The position numbers and the translations under genes are program-made. From NCBI RefSeq assembly GCF_001514285.1, contig NZ_KQ949035.1, positions 186,001 to 250,000 of the forward strand: a stretch of DNA of 64,000 bases. Direction: 5' to 3'. The notes beneath the pieces were generated by a model, which was not told where the DNA came from, did not search any database, and saw only the letters and a program-made list of their open reading frames with translations. Below, piece by piece: positions 25,716-34,621 of this stretch (the first letter of the stretch is position 1; every line of letters begins with the position of its first letter). The stretch is from Streptomyces sp. DSM 15324. Its GTDB lineage: Bacteria; Actinomycetota; Actinomycetes; Streptomycetales; Streptomycetaceae.

Positions 25716-27569
25716 ATGCAGATCCAAGACCTTCCGTATCCCGACCCGGGTGTGCCGGACGCGCGCTCGGGACCCCGCTTCCTGTGGTGGCTCGGCCGCA
25801 ACCAACTGGGCGGCCAGCTCAAGTCCCTGGCCTGGGGACTGCTGCACTTCGTCGCCGTCTCGGCGCAGCCGTTCTGCGTCGGGTACGCCATCGAGGCCGT
25901 GGTCGACCGCTCCGGCAGCCGACTCGCCCTGGCCGGTGGGCTGATGGCCCTGTTCGGGGCGGCCACCGCGGTCGGCGACACCTTCCTCCACCGCACCGCC
26001 GTCACCAACTGGATCACCGCCGCGGCCCGCGTCCAGCAACTCCTCGCCCGCCAGGCCGCCCAGCTGGGATCCGCGCTGACCCGGCGGGTCGCGGCCGGCG
26101 AGGTGGTGGCCGTGTCCACCGGTGACGTCGAGAAGATCGGCTGGTTCGTCGAGGCCGTCTCCCGCTTCACCGCCGCGGCCCTGACCGTCGTGCTGGTCTG
26201 TGTCGGCCTGGTCGTCTACCAGCCGACCCTCGGCATCGTCGTCGCCGTCGGCCTGCCCGTCCTCGCGCTCGCGGTGCTGCCGCTGCTGCCGCGCGCGACA
26301 CGCCGGGCCGACGACCAGCGTGAGAAGGCGGGACGCGCCACCGAACTGGCCTCGGACACCGTGGCCGGACTGCGGGTGCTGCGCGGCATCGGCGGAGAGG
26401 ACCTCTTCCTCGACCGCTACCGCCGCGCTTCCCAGGAGGTCCGGCACGCGGCCGTGCGCAGCGCCCGCATGTGGTCCCTGATCACCGCCATCCAGGTGCT
26501 GCTGCCGGGCCTGCTGGTGATCGCGGTCGTCTGCTACGGCGTCCGTCTCGTGCACGAGGGCCGTATCTCCGTCGGAGAACTGGTCGCGGTCTACAGCTCC
26601 GTCATGGTCCTGACGTATCCCCTCCGGCACTTCGAGGAGATCGCGATGGCGTACTCCTTCTCGCGTCCCTCGGCCCGCCGAGCCGCCCGCGTGCTGTCGC
26701 TGGAGCGTGCCACGGACATCGGCGGATCGCGCGCCGGCGACGTGCCCTCGGGCGACCTGTACGACCCGGCCACCGGACTGCTCGCGCCGGCCGGACGGCT
26801 CACCGCGGTGGTGTGCGGCGACCCGGACGCGGCCGGACGGCTCGCCGAACGACTCGGCGGCCACCCTCCGGAGGACGGTCCCTCTGTCCTGCTCGGCGGT
26901 GTCCCGCTGGACGAACTCCCGCTGGAGGCCGCACGCACGGCCGTCCTCGTCCAGGACAAGGACCCGGTGCTGCTGTCCGGTTCACTGCGCGAACTGCTCG
27001 ACGTGCCCGCCTCCGGCGACGTGGCGGCGCCTGCCGCGCTGGCCGCCGCCCAGTGCGAGGACGTCCTGGAGGCCCTGGTGCAGGGCTCCCTCGACGCCGA
27101 CGACCCGATGGACGCCCGGATCACCGAACGCGGCCGCTCACTCTCCGGCGGCCAACGGCAGCGGCTCGCCCTGGCCCGGTCGCTGCTCACCGACCCGGAG
27201 GTACTCGTCCTGGACGAGCCCACCTCGGCCGTCGACTCGCACACCGAGGCCCGGATCGCCGAGGGCGTACGGGAGTTGCGGACCGGTCGCACGACCGTGG
27301 TGTTCACCTCCTCCCCGCTGCTGCTCGACCGGGCCGACCGGGTCGCCCTGGTGCACGAGGGCGAGGTCGTCGCTGTCGGTGAGCACCGCGCGCTGCTGCA
27401 CGGCGAACCGCGGTACCGGGCCGTGGTCACCCGCGAGACCGACGAGGAGACGGCCGCCGGCGCCCCGCCGGCGGGGCGGGACGGGACCACGCTCACCGAG
27501 ACCGGGCCGGCCGAACTGAACGAACTGGACGAACTGGACGAACTGGAAGAGATCGAGGAGACCGCATGA
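25716..27569 (+). CDS. ABC exporter half A: degenerate Walker A and H-loop, intact LSGGQ
   Basis: A 617-residue membrane-plus-ATPase protein. The membrane domain spans about residues 20-320. In the ATPase domain the position of Walker A reads VVCGDPDAAGRLAERL, with no GKS/T, and the H-loop position reads VVFTSSPLLL, with no His. The signature LSGGQRQRLALARSLL and Walker B VLVLDEPTS are intact. The Q-loop region (VLVQDKDPVLLSGSLRELL) is present. The C-terminus is a repetitive acidic tail of ELDELDELEE type. It overlaps the next gene by 4 bases (ATGA). The ATG at 25716 has GGGA upstream. The long frame further upstream is noncoding. Confidence 0.85.
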   Translation: MQIQDLPYPDPGVPDARSGPRFLWWLGRNQLGGQLKSLAWGLLHFVAVSAQPFCVGYAIEAVVDRSGSRLALAGGLMALFGAATAVGDTFLHRTAVTNWITAAARVQQLLARQAAQLGSALTRRVAAGEVVAVSTGDVEKIGWFVEAVSRFTAAALTVVLVCVGLVVYQPTLGIVVAVGLPVLALAVLPLLPRATRRADDQREKAGRATELASDTVAGLRVLRGIGGEDLFLDRYRRASQEVRHAAVRSARMWSLITAIQVLLPGLLVIAVVCYGVRLVHEGRISVGELVAVYSSVMVLTYPLRHFEEIAMAYSFSRPSARRAARVLSLERATDIGGSRAGDVPSGDLYDPATGLLAPAGRLTAVVCGDPDAAGRLAERLGGHPPEDGPSVLLGGVPLDELPLEAARTAVLVQDKDPVLLSGSLRELLDVPASGDVAAPAALAAAQCEDVLEALVQGSLDADDPMDARITERGRSLSGGQRQRLALARSLLTDPEVLVLDEPTSAVDSHTEARIAEGVRELRTGRTTVVFTSSPLLLDRADRVALVHEGEVVAVGEHRALLHGEPRYRAVVTRETDEETAAGAPPAGRDGTTLTETGPAELNELDELDELEEIEETA

Positions 27570-29347
27570 TCGGCGTGCCGCCACCCGCGTTCGACCCGGC
27601 GGCACCGACGACGGCGAACACGCTGCCCGTCGGCGCCCCGGCGACCCTCCGCGCCTACGTGGCCGAACTCCTGCGCCGGCACCGCCGCGCCTTCCTGCTC
27701 CTGCTGCTCGTCAACACCGTCGCCACCGTCGCCTCGATGGTGGGCCCCTGGCTCCTCGGCGACGTGGTGGAACGGCTCTCCGCCGGGACCGAGGAACTCC
27801 ACCTGGGCATCGTCGCCGGGCTGTTCGTGTCCGCCCTGGTCGTCCAGGCCGCGTTCGTCCGCCAGGTGCGGCTGCGCGGCGCCATGCTCGGCGAGCGGAT
27901 GCTGGCGGATCTGCGCGAGGACTTCCTCGTACGATCGGTCCGGCTGCCCCCGGGCGTCCTGGAGCGGGCCGGTACCGGCGATCTGCTGTCCCGCATCACC
28001 ACGGACATCGACCGGCTCGGCAACGCCATGCGCGAGGCCGTGCCCCAACTGACCATCGGCGTGCTGTGGGCGGCCCTGCTGCTCGGCGGACTCGTCGTCA
28101 TGGCACCGCCCCTCGCACCGGCCGTGCTGTTCGCGGTGCCGCTGCTGGTGGCGGGCTGCCGCTGGTACTTCAAGCGGGCGCCCTCCGGCTACCGCTCGGA
28201 GGCCGCCGGATACGCCGCCGTGGCCGCCGCCCTCGCCGAGACCGTGGACGCCGGCCGCACCGTCGAGGCCCACCGCCTCGGCGACCGCCGGATCGAACTG
28301 TCGAAGCTGCGGATCCGGCAGTGGACCGCGTGGGAGCGCTACACGATGTGGCTGCGCTCGGTGCTGTTCCCGGTCATCAACCTGGTGCACGTCACCGTAC
28401 TGGGCTCGGTCCTCATGCTCGGCGGGGTGTTCGTCCTGCACGGCTGGATCGGGGTCGGCCAGCTGACGACCGGCGCGCTGCTGGCGCAGATGCTCGTCGA
28501 CCCGGTCAACCTCATCCTGCGCTGGTACGACGAGCTGCAGATCGCGCAGGTGTCGCTGGCCCGCCTCGTCGGGGTGCGGGACATCGAGCCGGACGCCGGT
28601 GAGAGCGGGCTGGCGCCGGACGGGCGGGACGTGGTCGCCGAAGGCGTCCACTTCGGCTACCGCGAGGGCGTCGACGTGCTGCGCAAGGTCTCCCTGGAGG
28701 TGTCCCCCGGCACCCGGCTGGCCCTCGTCGGACCGTCGGGCGCGGGCAAGTCCACGCTGGGCCGGCTCCTCGCCGGCATCTACGCGCCGCGCGACGGCCG
28801 GATCACCCTCGGCGGCGCCGAGCTGTCCCGGATGACCGCCGAACGCGTCCGCTCCCACGTGGCACTCGTGAACCAGGAGCACCATGTCTTCGTCGGCTCC
28901 CTCCGCGACAACCTGCGACTGGCCAGGACCGCAGCCGGGGACGACGAGCTGTGGGCGGCGCTGGGCTCGGTAGACGCGGAGGGCTGGGCGCGGGCCCTGG
29001 ACCGGGGGCTGGACACCGAGGTCGGCTCGGGCGGCGTCGCCCTCACCCCGGCCCAGGCCCAGCAGATCGCCCTGGCCCGGCTGGTGCTGGCCGATCCCCA
29101 CACCCTGGTCCTGGACGAGGCGACCTCGCTGCTGGATCCACGTGCCGCCCGCCATCTGGAGCGGTCCCTCGCCCGCGTCCTGGACGGCCGCACCGTCGTC
29201 GCCATCGCCCACCGCCTGCACACCGCCCACGACGCGGACCTGATCGCCGTCGTCGAGCACGGCCGGATCAGCGAGCTGGGCAGCCACACGGACCTCGTCG
29301 CCGCGGACGGGGCCTACGCGGCACTGTGGCGCTCCTGGCACGGCTGA
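27566..29347 (+). CDS. ABC exporter half B: intact Walker A, degenerate signature
   Basis: A 593-residue partner of the preceding half. The membrane domain covers about residues 40-330. Walker A GPSGAGKST (about 388), Walker B TLVLDEATS and H-loop IAHRLHT are canonical. The signature reads LTPAQAQQIALARLVLADP, so LSGGQ is replaced by LTPAQ. Together with half A this gives one composite site with all motifs (Walker A of B plus LSGGQ of A) and one with neither. It is translationally coupled to half A. The exported substrate is unknown. Confidence 0.88.
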   Translation: MIGVPPPAFDPAAPTTANTLPVGAPATLRAYVAELLRRHRRAFLLLLLVNTVATVASMVGPWLLGDVVERLSAGTEELHLGIVAGLFVSALVVQAAFVRQVRLRGAMLGERMLADLREDFLVRSVRLPPGVLERAGTGDLLSRITTDIDRLGNAMREAVPQLTIGVLWAALLLGGLVVMAPPLAPAVLFAVPLLVAGCRWYFKRAPSGYRSEAAGYAAVAAALAETVDAGRTVEAHRLGDRRIELSKLRIRQWTAWERYTMWLRSVLFPVINLVHVTVLGSVLMLGGVFVLHGWIGVGQLTTGALLAQMLVDPVNLILRWYDELQIAQVSLARLVGVRDIEPDAGESGLAPDGRDVVAEGVHFGYREGVDVLRKVSLEVSPGTRLALVGPSGAGKSTLGRLLAGIYAPRDGRITLGGAELSRMTAERVRSHVALVNQEHHVFVGSLRDNLRLARTAAGDDELWAALGSVDAEGWARALDRGLDTEVGSGGVALTPAQAQQIALARLVLADPHTLVLDEATSLLDPRAARHLERSLARVLDGRTVVAIAHRLHTAHDADLIAVVEHGRISELGSHTDLVAADGAYAALWRSWHG

Positions 29348-29376
29348 GACGGACCGTGCGGGGGCGAGGGGTCCCG

Positions 29377-30010
29377 GGCCTTCGAGGCCGGGTGCCGGCC
29401 TTCGAGGCCGGGTGCCGGGAGCTCGGGTCCCTGGCGGCTGGGGGCCTCGGAGGCCGAGGCCCGGTGAGGCGGGGGCCGGGACGCCGGATCCCCGGCCACC
29501 GGGGCCCGGGAAGGCGCGGGCCGGGACGCCGGATCCCCGATCACCGGGGCCCGGTGAGCGGGCCGGGAGGCCGGGGCCGTAGCCGCCGGGGCCGGGAAGG
29601 CGCAGGCCGGGAGGCCGGCGCCCTGGCCGCCGAGGCCCGGGAAGGCAAGGCCGGGACGCCGGATCCCCGGCCACCGGGGCCCGGGAAGGCGCGGGCCGGG
29701 ACGCCGGCGCCCTGGCCGCCCAGGCCCGGGAAGGCAAGGCCGGAAGGCCGGATCCCCGGAGGCGCGGGCCGGGACGCCGGCGCCCTGGCCGCCCAGGCCC
29801 GGGAAGGCAAGGCCGGAAGGCCGGATCCCCGGAGGCGCGGGCCGGGACGCCGGCGCCCTGGCCGCCCAGGCCCGGGAAGGCAAGGCCGGGAGGCCGGATC
29901 CCCGGCCGCCGTACCCGGGAAGGCGCGGGCCGGGAGGCTGGGGCCTGGCCGCCGTACCCGGGAAGGCGAAGGCCAAGAGGCTGGTCCCCGGCCGCCGGGC
30001 CCGGGAGGCC
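29377..30010. repeat. Noncoding GC-rich tandem repeat array (about 43-45 bp units; 73-bp higher-order repeat)
   Basis: After a 20-base tandem pair (29377-29416), about 13 imperfect units of some 43-45 bases run to about 30010. Each is built from GGCCGGGACGCCGG, then GATCCCCGGCCACCGG or GCGCCCTGGCCGCC, then GGGGCCCGGGAAGGC. A 73-base block repeats exactly at 29689-29761 and 29762-29834, with a third partial copy from 29835. Unit lengths are not multiples of three, so no frame is kept. The units are rich in palindromes (CCCGGG, GGATCC). The whole gap 29348-30330 holds no gene. Past 30010 I see only GC-rich DNA. Confidence 0.85.
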
Positions 30011-30330
30011 TGCGCGGCGGGGTGGTGTCGGCACCCGGCGGCCGTGTCGCGGCCCGAGGCCTGGCGCCCTGAGCGGGCCCCGGCGCCGGGGGCCCTGCGC
30101 TCCTGGCGGGGATGGCGCCCGGCGTTCCGGACGCGGCAGTGCCGGCGCCGTTTCCACGCCGCTCTGGCGTTGCGCGGTGCCGAAGCGGGATGGAACGCTG
30201 GATACCGGCACCCGCGCCGGAGTCGGCCCGGATCCGTCCGGCGCACGCCGGGCACAGGCCGGTGCCCCGTACGGCGGTACCCCACCGCCGATCGCGGTGA
30301 GAACGGGCCGGTCACCCCCTGGAGGTACCC

Positions 30331-30801
30331 GTGAACAGCGTCGACGGATGGGGGGACGACGTCTACCAGCCCGACGCCTCCGACATCCAGGAGGACTCCG
30401 GACTGCTCGACGCAGAGGACACACTCGTGGACGACGGTGTCTCCGACCCCCTCGACCGCGGCTGGTCCCCGCCCGAGCGGCCCTGGGCCGTGGAGCACGA
30501 CGGGGTGACGGCCGCCGAGCGCCGGCAGGGCGAGACCCTCGACCAGCGGCTCGCCGAGGAGGTGCCCGATCTCCCCGTGCCCGACGGGGACGGCCTCGGC
30601 GACTGCGACGGCACCGACGGGGAACTCCTCGACAACGAGGTCGGCGCGGCCCGCTCGGGCCGGCTGGTCGCACCGGACGAAGGCGCCCACGAGGACGAGG
30701 AGAGCGCCATGGTCGCCAGCGACATCGGCATCGACGGCGCGGCCGCGTCCGCGGAGGAGGCGGCCATGCACATCGTCGACGAGGACAGCCTGTCCGGCTG
30801 A
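30331..30801 (+). CDS. DUF5709 family acidic protein
   Basis: A 156-residue soluble, strongly acidic protein typical of DUF5709 in actinomycetes: VYQPDASDIQEDSGLLDAED at the start, LDRGWSPPERPW near residues 42-53, then GETLDQRLAEEVPDL, and a C-terminal MHIVDEDSLSG. The GTG at 30331 has GGAGG at ideal spacing. The role of the family is unknown. It is followed after 54 bases by the type-B L31 gene, so the two may be cotranscribed. Confidence 0.85.
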   Translation: MNSVDGWGDDVYQPDASDIQEDSGLLDAEDTLVDDGVSDPLDRGWSPPERPWAVEHDGVTAAERRQGETLDQRLAEEVPDLPVPDGDGLGDCDGTDGELLDNEVGAARSGRLVAPDEGAHEDEESAMVASDIGIDGAAASAEEAAMHIVDEDSLSG

Positions 30802-30855
30802 CCCGCCGCCCGACGAGAACGAGGACGAGAACGAGATCGAGGACGAGGAGCACCC

Positions 30856-31110
30856 ATGCAGCAGGACAAGCAGCCCGACTACCACGAGGTGGTCTTCCGC
30901 GACCGCGCCGCCGGCTACGCGTTCCTCACCCGGTCCACCGCCTCCAGCGACCAGACCATCGAGTGGGACGACGGCGAGACGTATCCCGTGGTGGACGTGG
31001 AGATCTCCTCGGAGAGCCACCCCTTCTACACGGGCAAGGCCCGCACGGTGGACACGGAGGGCCGCGTCGCCCGCTTCGAGCGCCGCTACGGCGAGGGCAA
31101 AACCGGCTGA
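30856..31110 (+). CDS. rpmE2: 50S ribosomal protein L31 type B (zinc-independent)
   Basis: An 84-residue L31 of the C-minus type: DYHEVVFRDRAAGYAFLTRS at the start, then DGETYPVVDVEISSESHPFY and FYTGKARTVDTEGRVARFE. It lacks the CxxC zinc ligands of the primary L31, so it can replace that protein when zinc is scarce, as known in Streptomyces and Bacillus. GAGGAG lies five bases before the ATG. In many Streptomyces this gene is Zur-controlled, but no AT-rich Zur box is visible before it or before the preceding gene. A purine-rich repeat (GACGAGAACGAG twice, 30812-30835) lies in its leader. Confidence 0.92.
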   Translation: MQQDKQPDYHEVVFRDRAAGYAFLTRSTASSDQTIEWDDGETYPVVDVEISSESHPFYTGKARTVDTEGRVARFERRYGEGKTG

Positions 31111-31136
31111 GCCGTCACCCCCGCCCCGGGCGCGCG

Positions 31137-31931
31137 TCAGATGACGTTGAGCGCGGCCGCGGCGCCGACTCCGCCGAGCAGCATGAAGACCGGCATCAGC
31201 ACCTTCAGCTCGACCCAGCTGCCCGCGCGGAACCGCATCGCCTTCGGCGGGCCCAACGGGTACCAGCGCTTGCGCCCGATCGGGATGGGCCACAGGACCG
31301 GGCAGCCCGACACGGTGAGCGCGTCGCCGATGTCGTGCACCAGGGCGCCCAGCAGGATCGGCAGGCCCAGCCACAGGTACTCCTGGCCGGGGTCCGTGAA
31401 CAGCCAGTCGGCGCCGTTGCCCGGCTTGTCCAGGACCCCGGCGATGATCCACGCGCTGGTCGCGGCCAGCAGCCACACCAGCACATCGCTGCTGGAGCCC
31501 CGGGCCGCCCGCCACAGCAGGCCCTCGATCGCCAGCACCATGTGCACGAAGAGGATCGCCAGCACCGCCCAGCGGCCACCGGCGATCGCCAGGGCCGAGG
31601 CGCCCGCGCCGATCATGACCGCCCAGAGCCAGGTGTGGGTGAGCGTGCGGTGCCCGCCGGAGCGGCGCGGGTCGCCCTGCATCCTCGTGGCCTTGTAGAC
31701 GGCGTACGAGAGCTTGTCGACGATCTCGCACAGCCACCGGGAGACCGGGCCGAAGGAGCGGGAGATGGTGGCGGCCTTGTGGTCGAGGTCCGGTGCCAGC
31801 GCCGCACCGGCGCAGATCAGCGCACCGGAGAGAAGGACCGGCCAGGGCATGGTGTGCCCCGCCGCGGCGGCGGCCGCGCCGACGCCTAGCCAGGCGGCGG
31901 CGCCCGACAGTGAGTGTGCTGGTCCCATCAT
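31137..31931 (-). CDS. Membrane-bound metal-dependent hydrolase-like protein (YdjM/DUF457 type)
   Basis: A 264-residue polytopic membrane protein with conserved polar motifs typical of the DUF457/YdjM family: PAHSLSG near the start, LAPDLDHKAAT near residue 42, GGHRTLTHTWLW near residue 80 and LVHDIGDALT near residue 205. The His/Asp residues could bind a metal within or near the membrane. Relatives are induced by DNA damage in enterobacteria, but the activity is not established. Tandem ATGs at 31931 and 31928 are possible starts. It is divergent from the helicase gene. Confidence 0.8.
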   Translation of the reverse strand: MMGPAHSLSGAAAWLGVGAAAAAAGHTMPWPVLLSGALICAGAALAPDLDHKAATISRSFGPVSRWLCEIVDKLSYAVYKATRMQGDPRRSGGHRTLTHTWLWAVMIGAGASALAIAGGRWAVLAILFVHMVLAIEGLLWRAARGSSSDVLVWLLAATSAWIIAGVLDKPGNGADWLFTDPGQEYLWLGLPILLGALVHDIGDALTVSGCPVLWPIPIGRKRWYPLGPPKAMRFRAGSWVELKVLMPVFMLLGGVGAAAALNVI

Positions 31932-32076
31932 GGCCGTTGCCCGCCCTATTCCTCGTGTGCCGCTGTCCAGTTGACCGGGTGCGATGACGCTCCGTCGGCG
32001 ACACAGCGTAGCGGCCGTGATCTTCGGGCCGGCAGCCGATTCCCCCCTCGGGCACGCGGGCAGGCAAGATGGGGTC

Positions 32077-34590
32077 GTGACCCTCATCGATCAGTTGCCG
32101 CCGACCGCAGATCCCGATGCCCTGTACGACGCCTTCGAGTCCTGGGCGCAGGAGCGGGGGCTGACGCTCTACCCCCACCAGGAGGAGGCGCTGATCGAGG
32201 TGGTCTCCGGGGCGAACGTGATCGTGTCGACGCCGACCGGCTCCGGCAAGAGCATGATCGCCGCGGCCGCGCACTTCGCGGCGCTGGCCCGGGACGAGGT
32301 CACCTTCTACACCGCGCCGATCAAGGCGCTGGTGTCGGAGAAGTTCTTCGAGCTGTGCAAGATCTTCGGCACGGAGAACGTGGGCATGCTGACGGGTGAC
32401 GCGTCCGTCAACTCCGACGCCCCCGTGATCTGCTGCACCGCGGAGGTGCTCGCCTCGATCGCCCTGCGCGACGGCAAGCACGCGGACGTGGGCCAGGTCG
32501 TGATGGACGAGTTCCACTTCTACGCCGAGGGCGACCGCGGCTGGGCCTGGCAGATCCCCATCCTGGAGCTGCCGCAGGCGCAGTTCGTCCTCATGTCGGC
32601 GACCCTCGGTGACGTGTCCTTCTTCGAGAAGGACCTCACGCGCCGCACCGGCCGCCCCACCGCCGTGGTCCGCTCGGCGACCCGGCCGGTACCGCTGTCG
32701 TACGAGTACCGCTACACCCCGCTGACGGAGACGCTCACCGATCTGCTGGACACGCGGCAGGCCCCCGTCTACATCGTGCACTTCACCCAGGCGCAGGCGG
32801 TGGAGCGGGCGCAGGCGCTGATGAGCATCAACATGTGCTCGAAGGAGGAGAAGGAGCAGATCGCCGACCTGATCGGTAACTTCCGCTTCACCACCAAGTT
32901 CGGTCAGAACCTCTCCCGTTACGTACGGCACGGCATCGGCGTGCACCACGCCGGCATGCTGCCCAAGTACCGGCGCCTGGTGGAGAAGCTCGCCCAGGCG
33001 GGTCTGCTGAAGGTCATCTGCGGGACGGACACCCTCGGCGTCGGTGTCAATGTGCCGATCCGCACCGTGCTGTTCACGGCGCTCACGAAGTACGACGGCA
33101 ATCGGGTGCGGACGCTGCGGGCGCGTGAGTTCCACCAGATCGCCGGGCGGGCCGGACGGGCCGGCTTCGACACGGCGGGCTTCGTGGTGGCACAGGCCCC
33201 AGAGCACGTCATCGAGAACGAGAAGGCGCTCGCCAAGGCGGGCGACGACCCGAAGAAGCGTCGCAAGGTGGTCCGCAAGAAGGCGCCGGAGGGCTTCGTC
33301 GGCTGGACGGAGAACACGTTCGACAAGCTGATCGAGTCGGAGCCGGAGCCGCTGACGTCCCGTTTCCGGGTGACGCACACGATGCTGCTGTCGGTGATCG
33401 CCCGGCCGGGCAACGCCTTCGCGGCGATGCGTCATCTGCTGGAGGACAACCACGAGCCGCGACGCCAGCAGCTGCGGCACATCCGCCGCGCGATCGCGAT
33501 CTACCGTTCGCTGCTGGACGGCGGCATCGTCGAGAAGCTCGACGAGCCGGACGCCACCGGCCGGATCGTCCGCCTGACCGTGGATCTTCAGCAGGACTTC
33601 GCGCTGAACCAGCCGCTGTCCACGTTCGCGCTGGCCGCGTTCGAACTGCTCGATCCCGAGTCGCCGTCGTACGCGCTGGACATGGTCTCCGTCGTGGAGT
33701 CCACCCTGGACGACCCCCGGCAGATCCTGGCCGCCCAGCAGAACAAGGCGCGTGGCGAGGCAGTCGCCCTGATGAAGGCCGACGGTGTCGAGTACGAGGA
33801 GCGCATGGAGCGGCTCCAGGACATCACGTACCCGAAGCCCCTCGAGGAACTGCTGTTCCACGCGTACAACACGTACCGCAAGAGCCACCCGTGGGTCGGC
33901 GACCACCCGCTGTCGCCCAAGTCCGTCATCCGTGACATGTACGAGCGGGCCCAGTCCTTCACGGAGCTGGTCTCCCACTACGAGCTGGCCCGCACCGAGG
34001 GCATCGTGCTGCGCTACCTGGCGAGTGCCTACAAGGCCCTCGACCACACCGTCCCCGACGATCTCAAGTCGGAGGACCTCCAGGATCTGATCGAGTGGCT
34101 GGGCGAGATGGTGCGCCAGGTCGACTCCAGTCTGCTGGACGAGTGGGAGCAGCTCGCCAACCCGGAGGAGATGACCGCGGAGGAGGCCCAGGAGAAGGCC
34201 GACGAGGTCAAGCCGGTCACCGCGAACGCGCGGGCCTTCCGGGTGCTCGTGCGCAACGCCCTGTTCCGGCGGGTAGAGCTGGCGGCTCTCGACCACGTCG
34301 AGGAACTGGGCGAGATGGACGCCGAGTCGGGCTGGGACGCCGACGCGTGGGGCGAGGCGATGGACAAGTACTGGGACGAGTACGACGACCTGGGCACCGG
34401 CCCGGACGCGCGCGGTCCCAAGCTGCTGGTGATCCAGGAGGAGCCGCAGAACGCCCTGTGGCGGGTCCGCCAGATCTTCGACGACCCGAACGACGACCAC
34501 GACTGGGGCATCAGCGCGGAGATCGACCTCACGGCCTCCGACGCGGAGGGCCGGGCGGTCGTCCGGGTCACGGACGTGGGTCAACTGTGA
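32077..34590 (+). CDS. DEAD/DEAH-box helicase of the Ski2/Mtr4-like type (DUF3516 C-terminus)
   Basis: An 837-residue superfamily 2 helicase. Motif I is TPTGSGKSM near residue 54, motif II is VMDEFHFY near 145 (DEFH in place of DExH), and motif III is SATLGD. Motif VI is QIAGRAGRAGFD near residue 355. The C-terminal 450 residues carry the DUF3516-type region of actinobacterial members. It probably unwinds RNA or DNA. The GTG at 32077 starts the conserved protein. The frame extends to 31984, but that part overlaps the divergent gene's promoter region. It precedes tesB by 31 bases. Confidence 0.9.
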   Translation: MTLIDQLPPTADPDALYDAFESWAQERGLTLYPHQEEALIEVVSGANVIVSTPTGSGKSMIAAAAHFAALARDEVTFYTAPIKALVSEKFFELCKIFGTENVGMLTGDASVNSDAPVICCTAEVLASIALRDGKHADVGQVVMDEFHFYAEGDRGWAWQIPILELPQAQFVLMSATLGDVSFFEKDLTRRTGRPTAVVRSATRPVPLSYEYRYTPLTETLTDLLDTRQAPVYIVHFTQAQAVERAQALMSINMCSKEEKEQIADLIGNFRFTTKFGQNLSRYVRHGIGVHHAGMLPKYRRLVEKLAQAGLLKVICGTDTLGVGVNVPIRTVLFTALTKYDGNRVRTLRAREFHQIAGRAGRAGFDTAGFVVAQAPEHVIENEKALAKAGDDPKKRRKVVRKKAPEGFVGWTENTFDKLIESEPEPLTSRFRVTHTMLLSVIARPGNAFAAMRHLLEDNHEPRRQQLRHIRRAIAIYRSLLDGGIVEKLDEPDATGRIVRLTVDLQQDFALNQPLSTFALAAFELLDPESPSYALDMVSVVESTLDDPRQILAAQQNKARGEAVALMKADGVEYEERMERLQDITYPKPLEELLFHAYNTYRKSHPWVGDHPLSPKSVIRDMYERAQSFTELVSHYELARTEGIVLRYLASAYKALDHTVPDDLKSEDLQDLIEWLGEMVRQVDSSLLDEWEQLANPEEMTAEEAQEKADEVKPVTANARAFRVLVRNALFRRVELAALDHVEELGEMDAESGWDADAWGEAMDKYWDEYDDLGTGPDARGPKLLVIQEEPQNALWRVRQIFDDPNDDHDWGISAEIDLTASDAEGRAVVRVTDVGQL

Positions 34591-34621
34591 GATCAGCGCG
34601 AGGCACAGGAGAAGTGCACCG

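Noticed and set aside
29465..30010. Possible CRISPR array
   Set aside because: The repeats are contiguous and imperfect with no unique spacers of constant length, and there are no cas genes.
26591..30853. Minus-strand open frame of 1420 codons across the ABC genes and repeat array
   Set aside because: It is antisense to two clear ABC genes and crosses repeats whose period breaks any frame. The predicted protein is Arg/Pro/Gly noise.
31984..32076. Earlier start for the helicase
   Set aside because: The extra 31 residues cover the divergent promoter region and do not resemble the family N-terminus.
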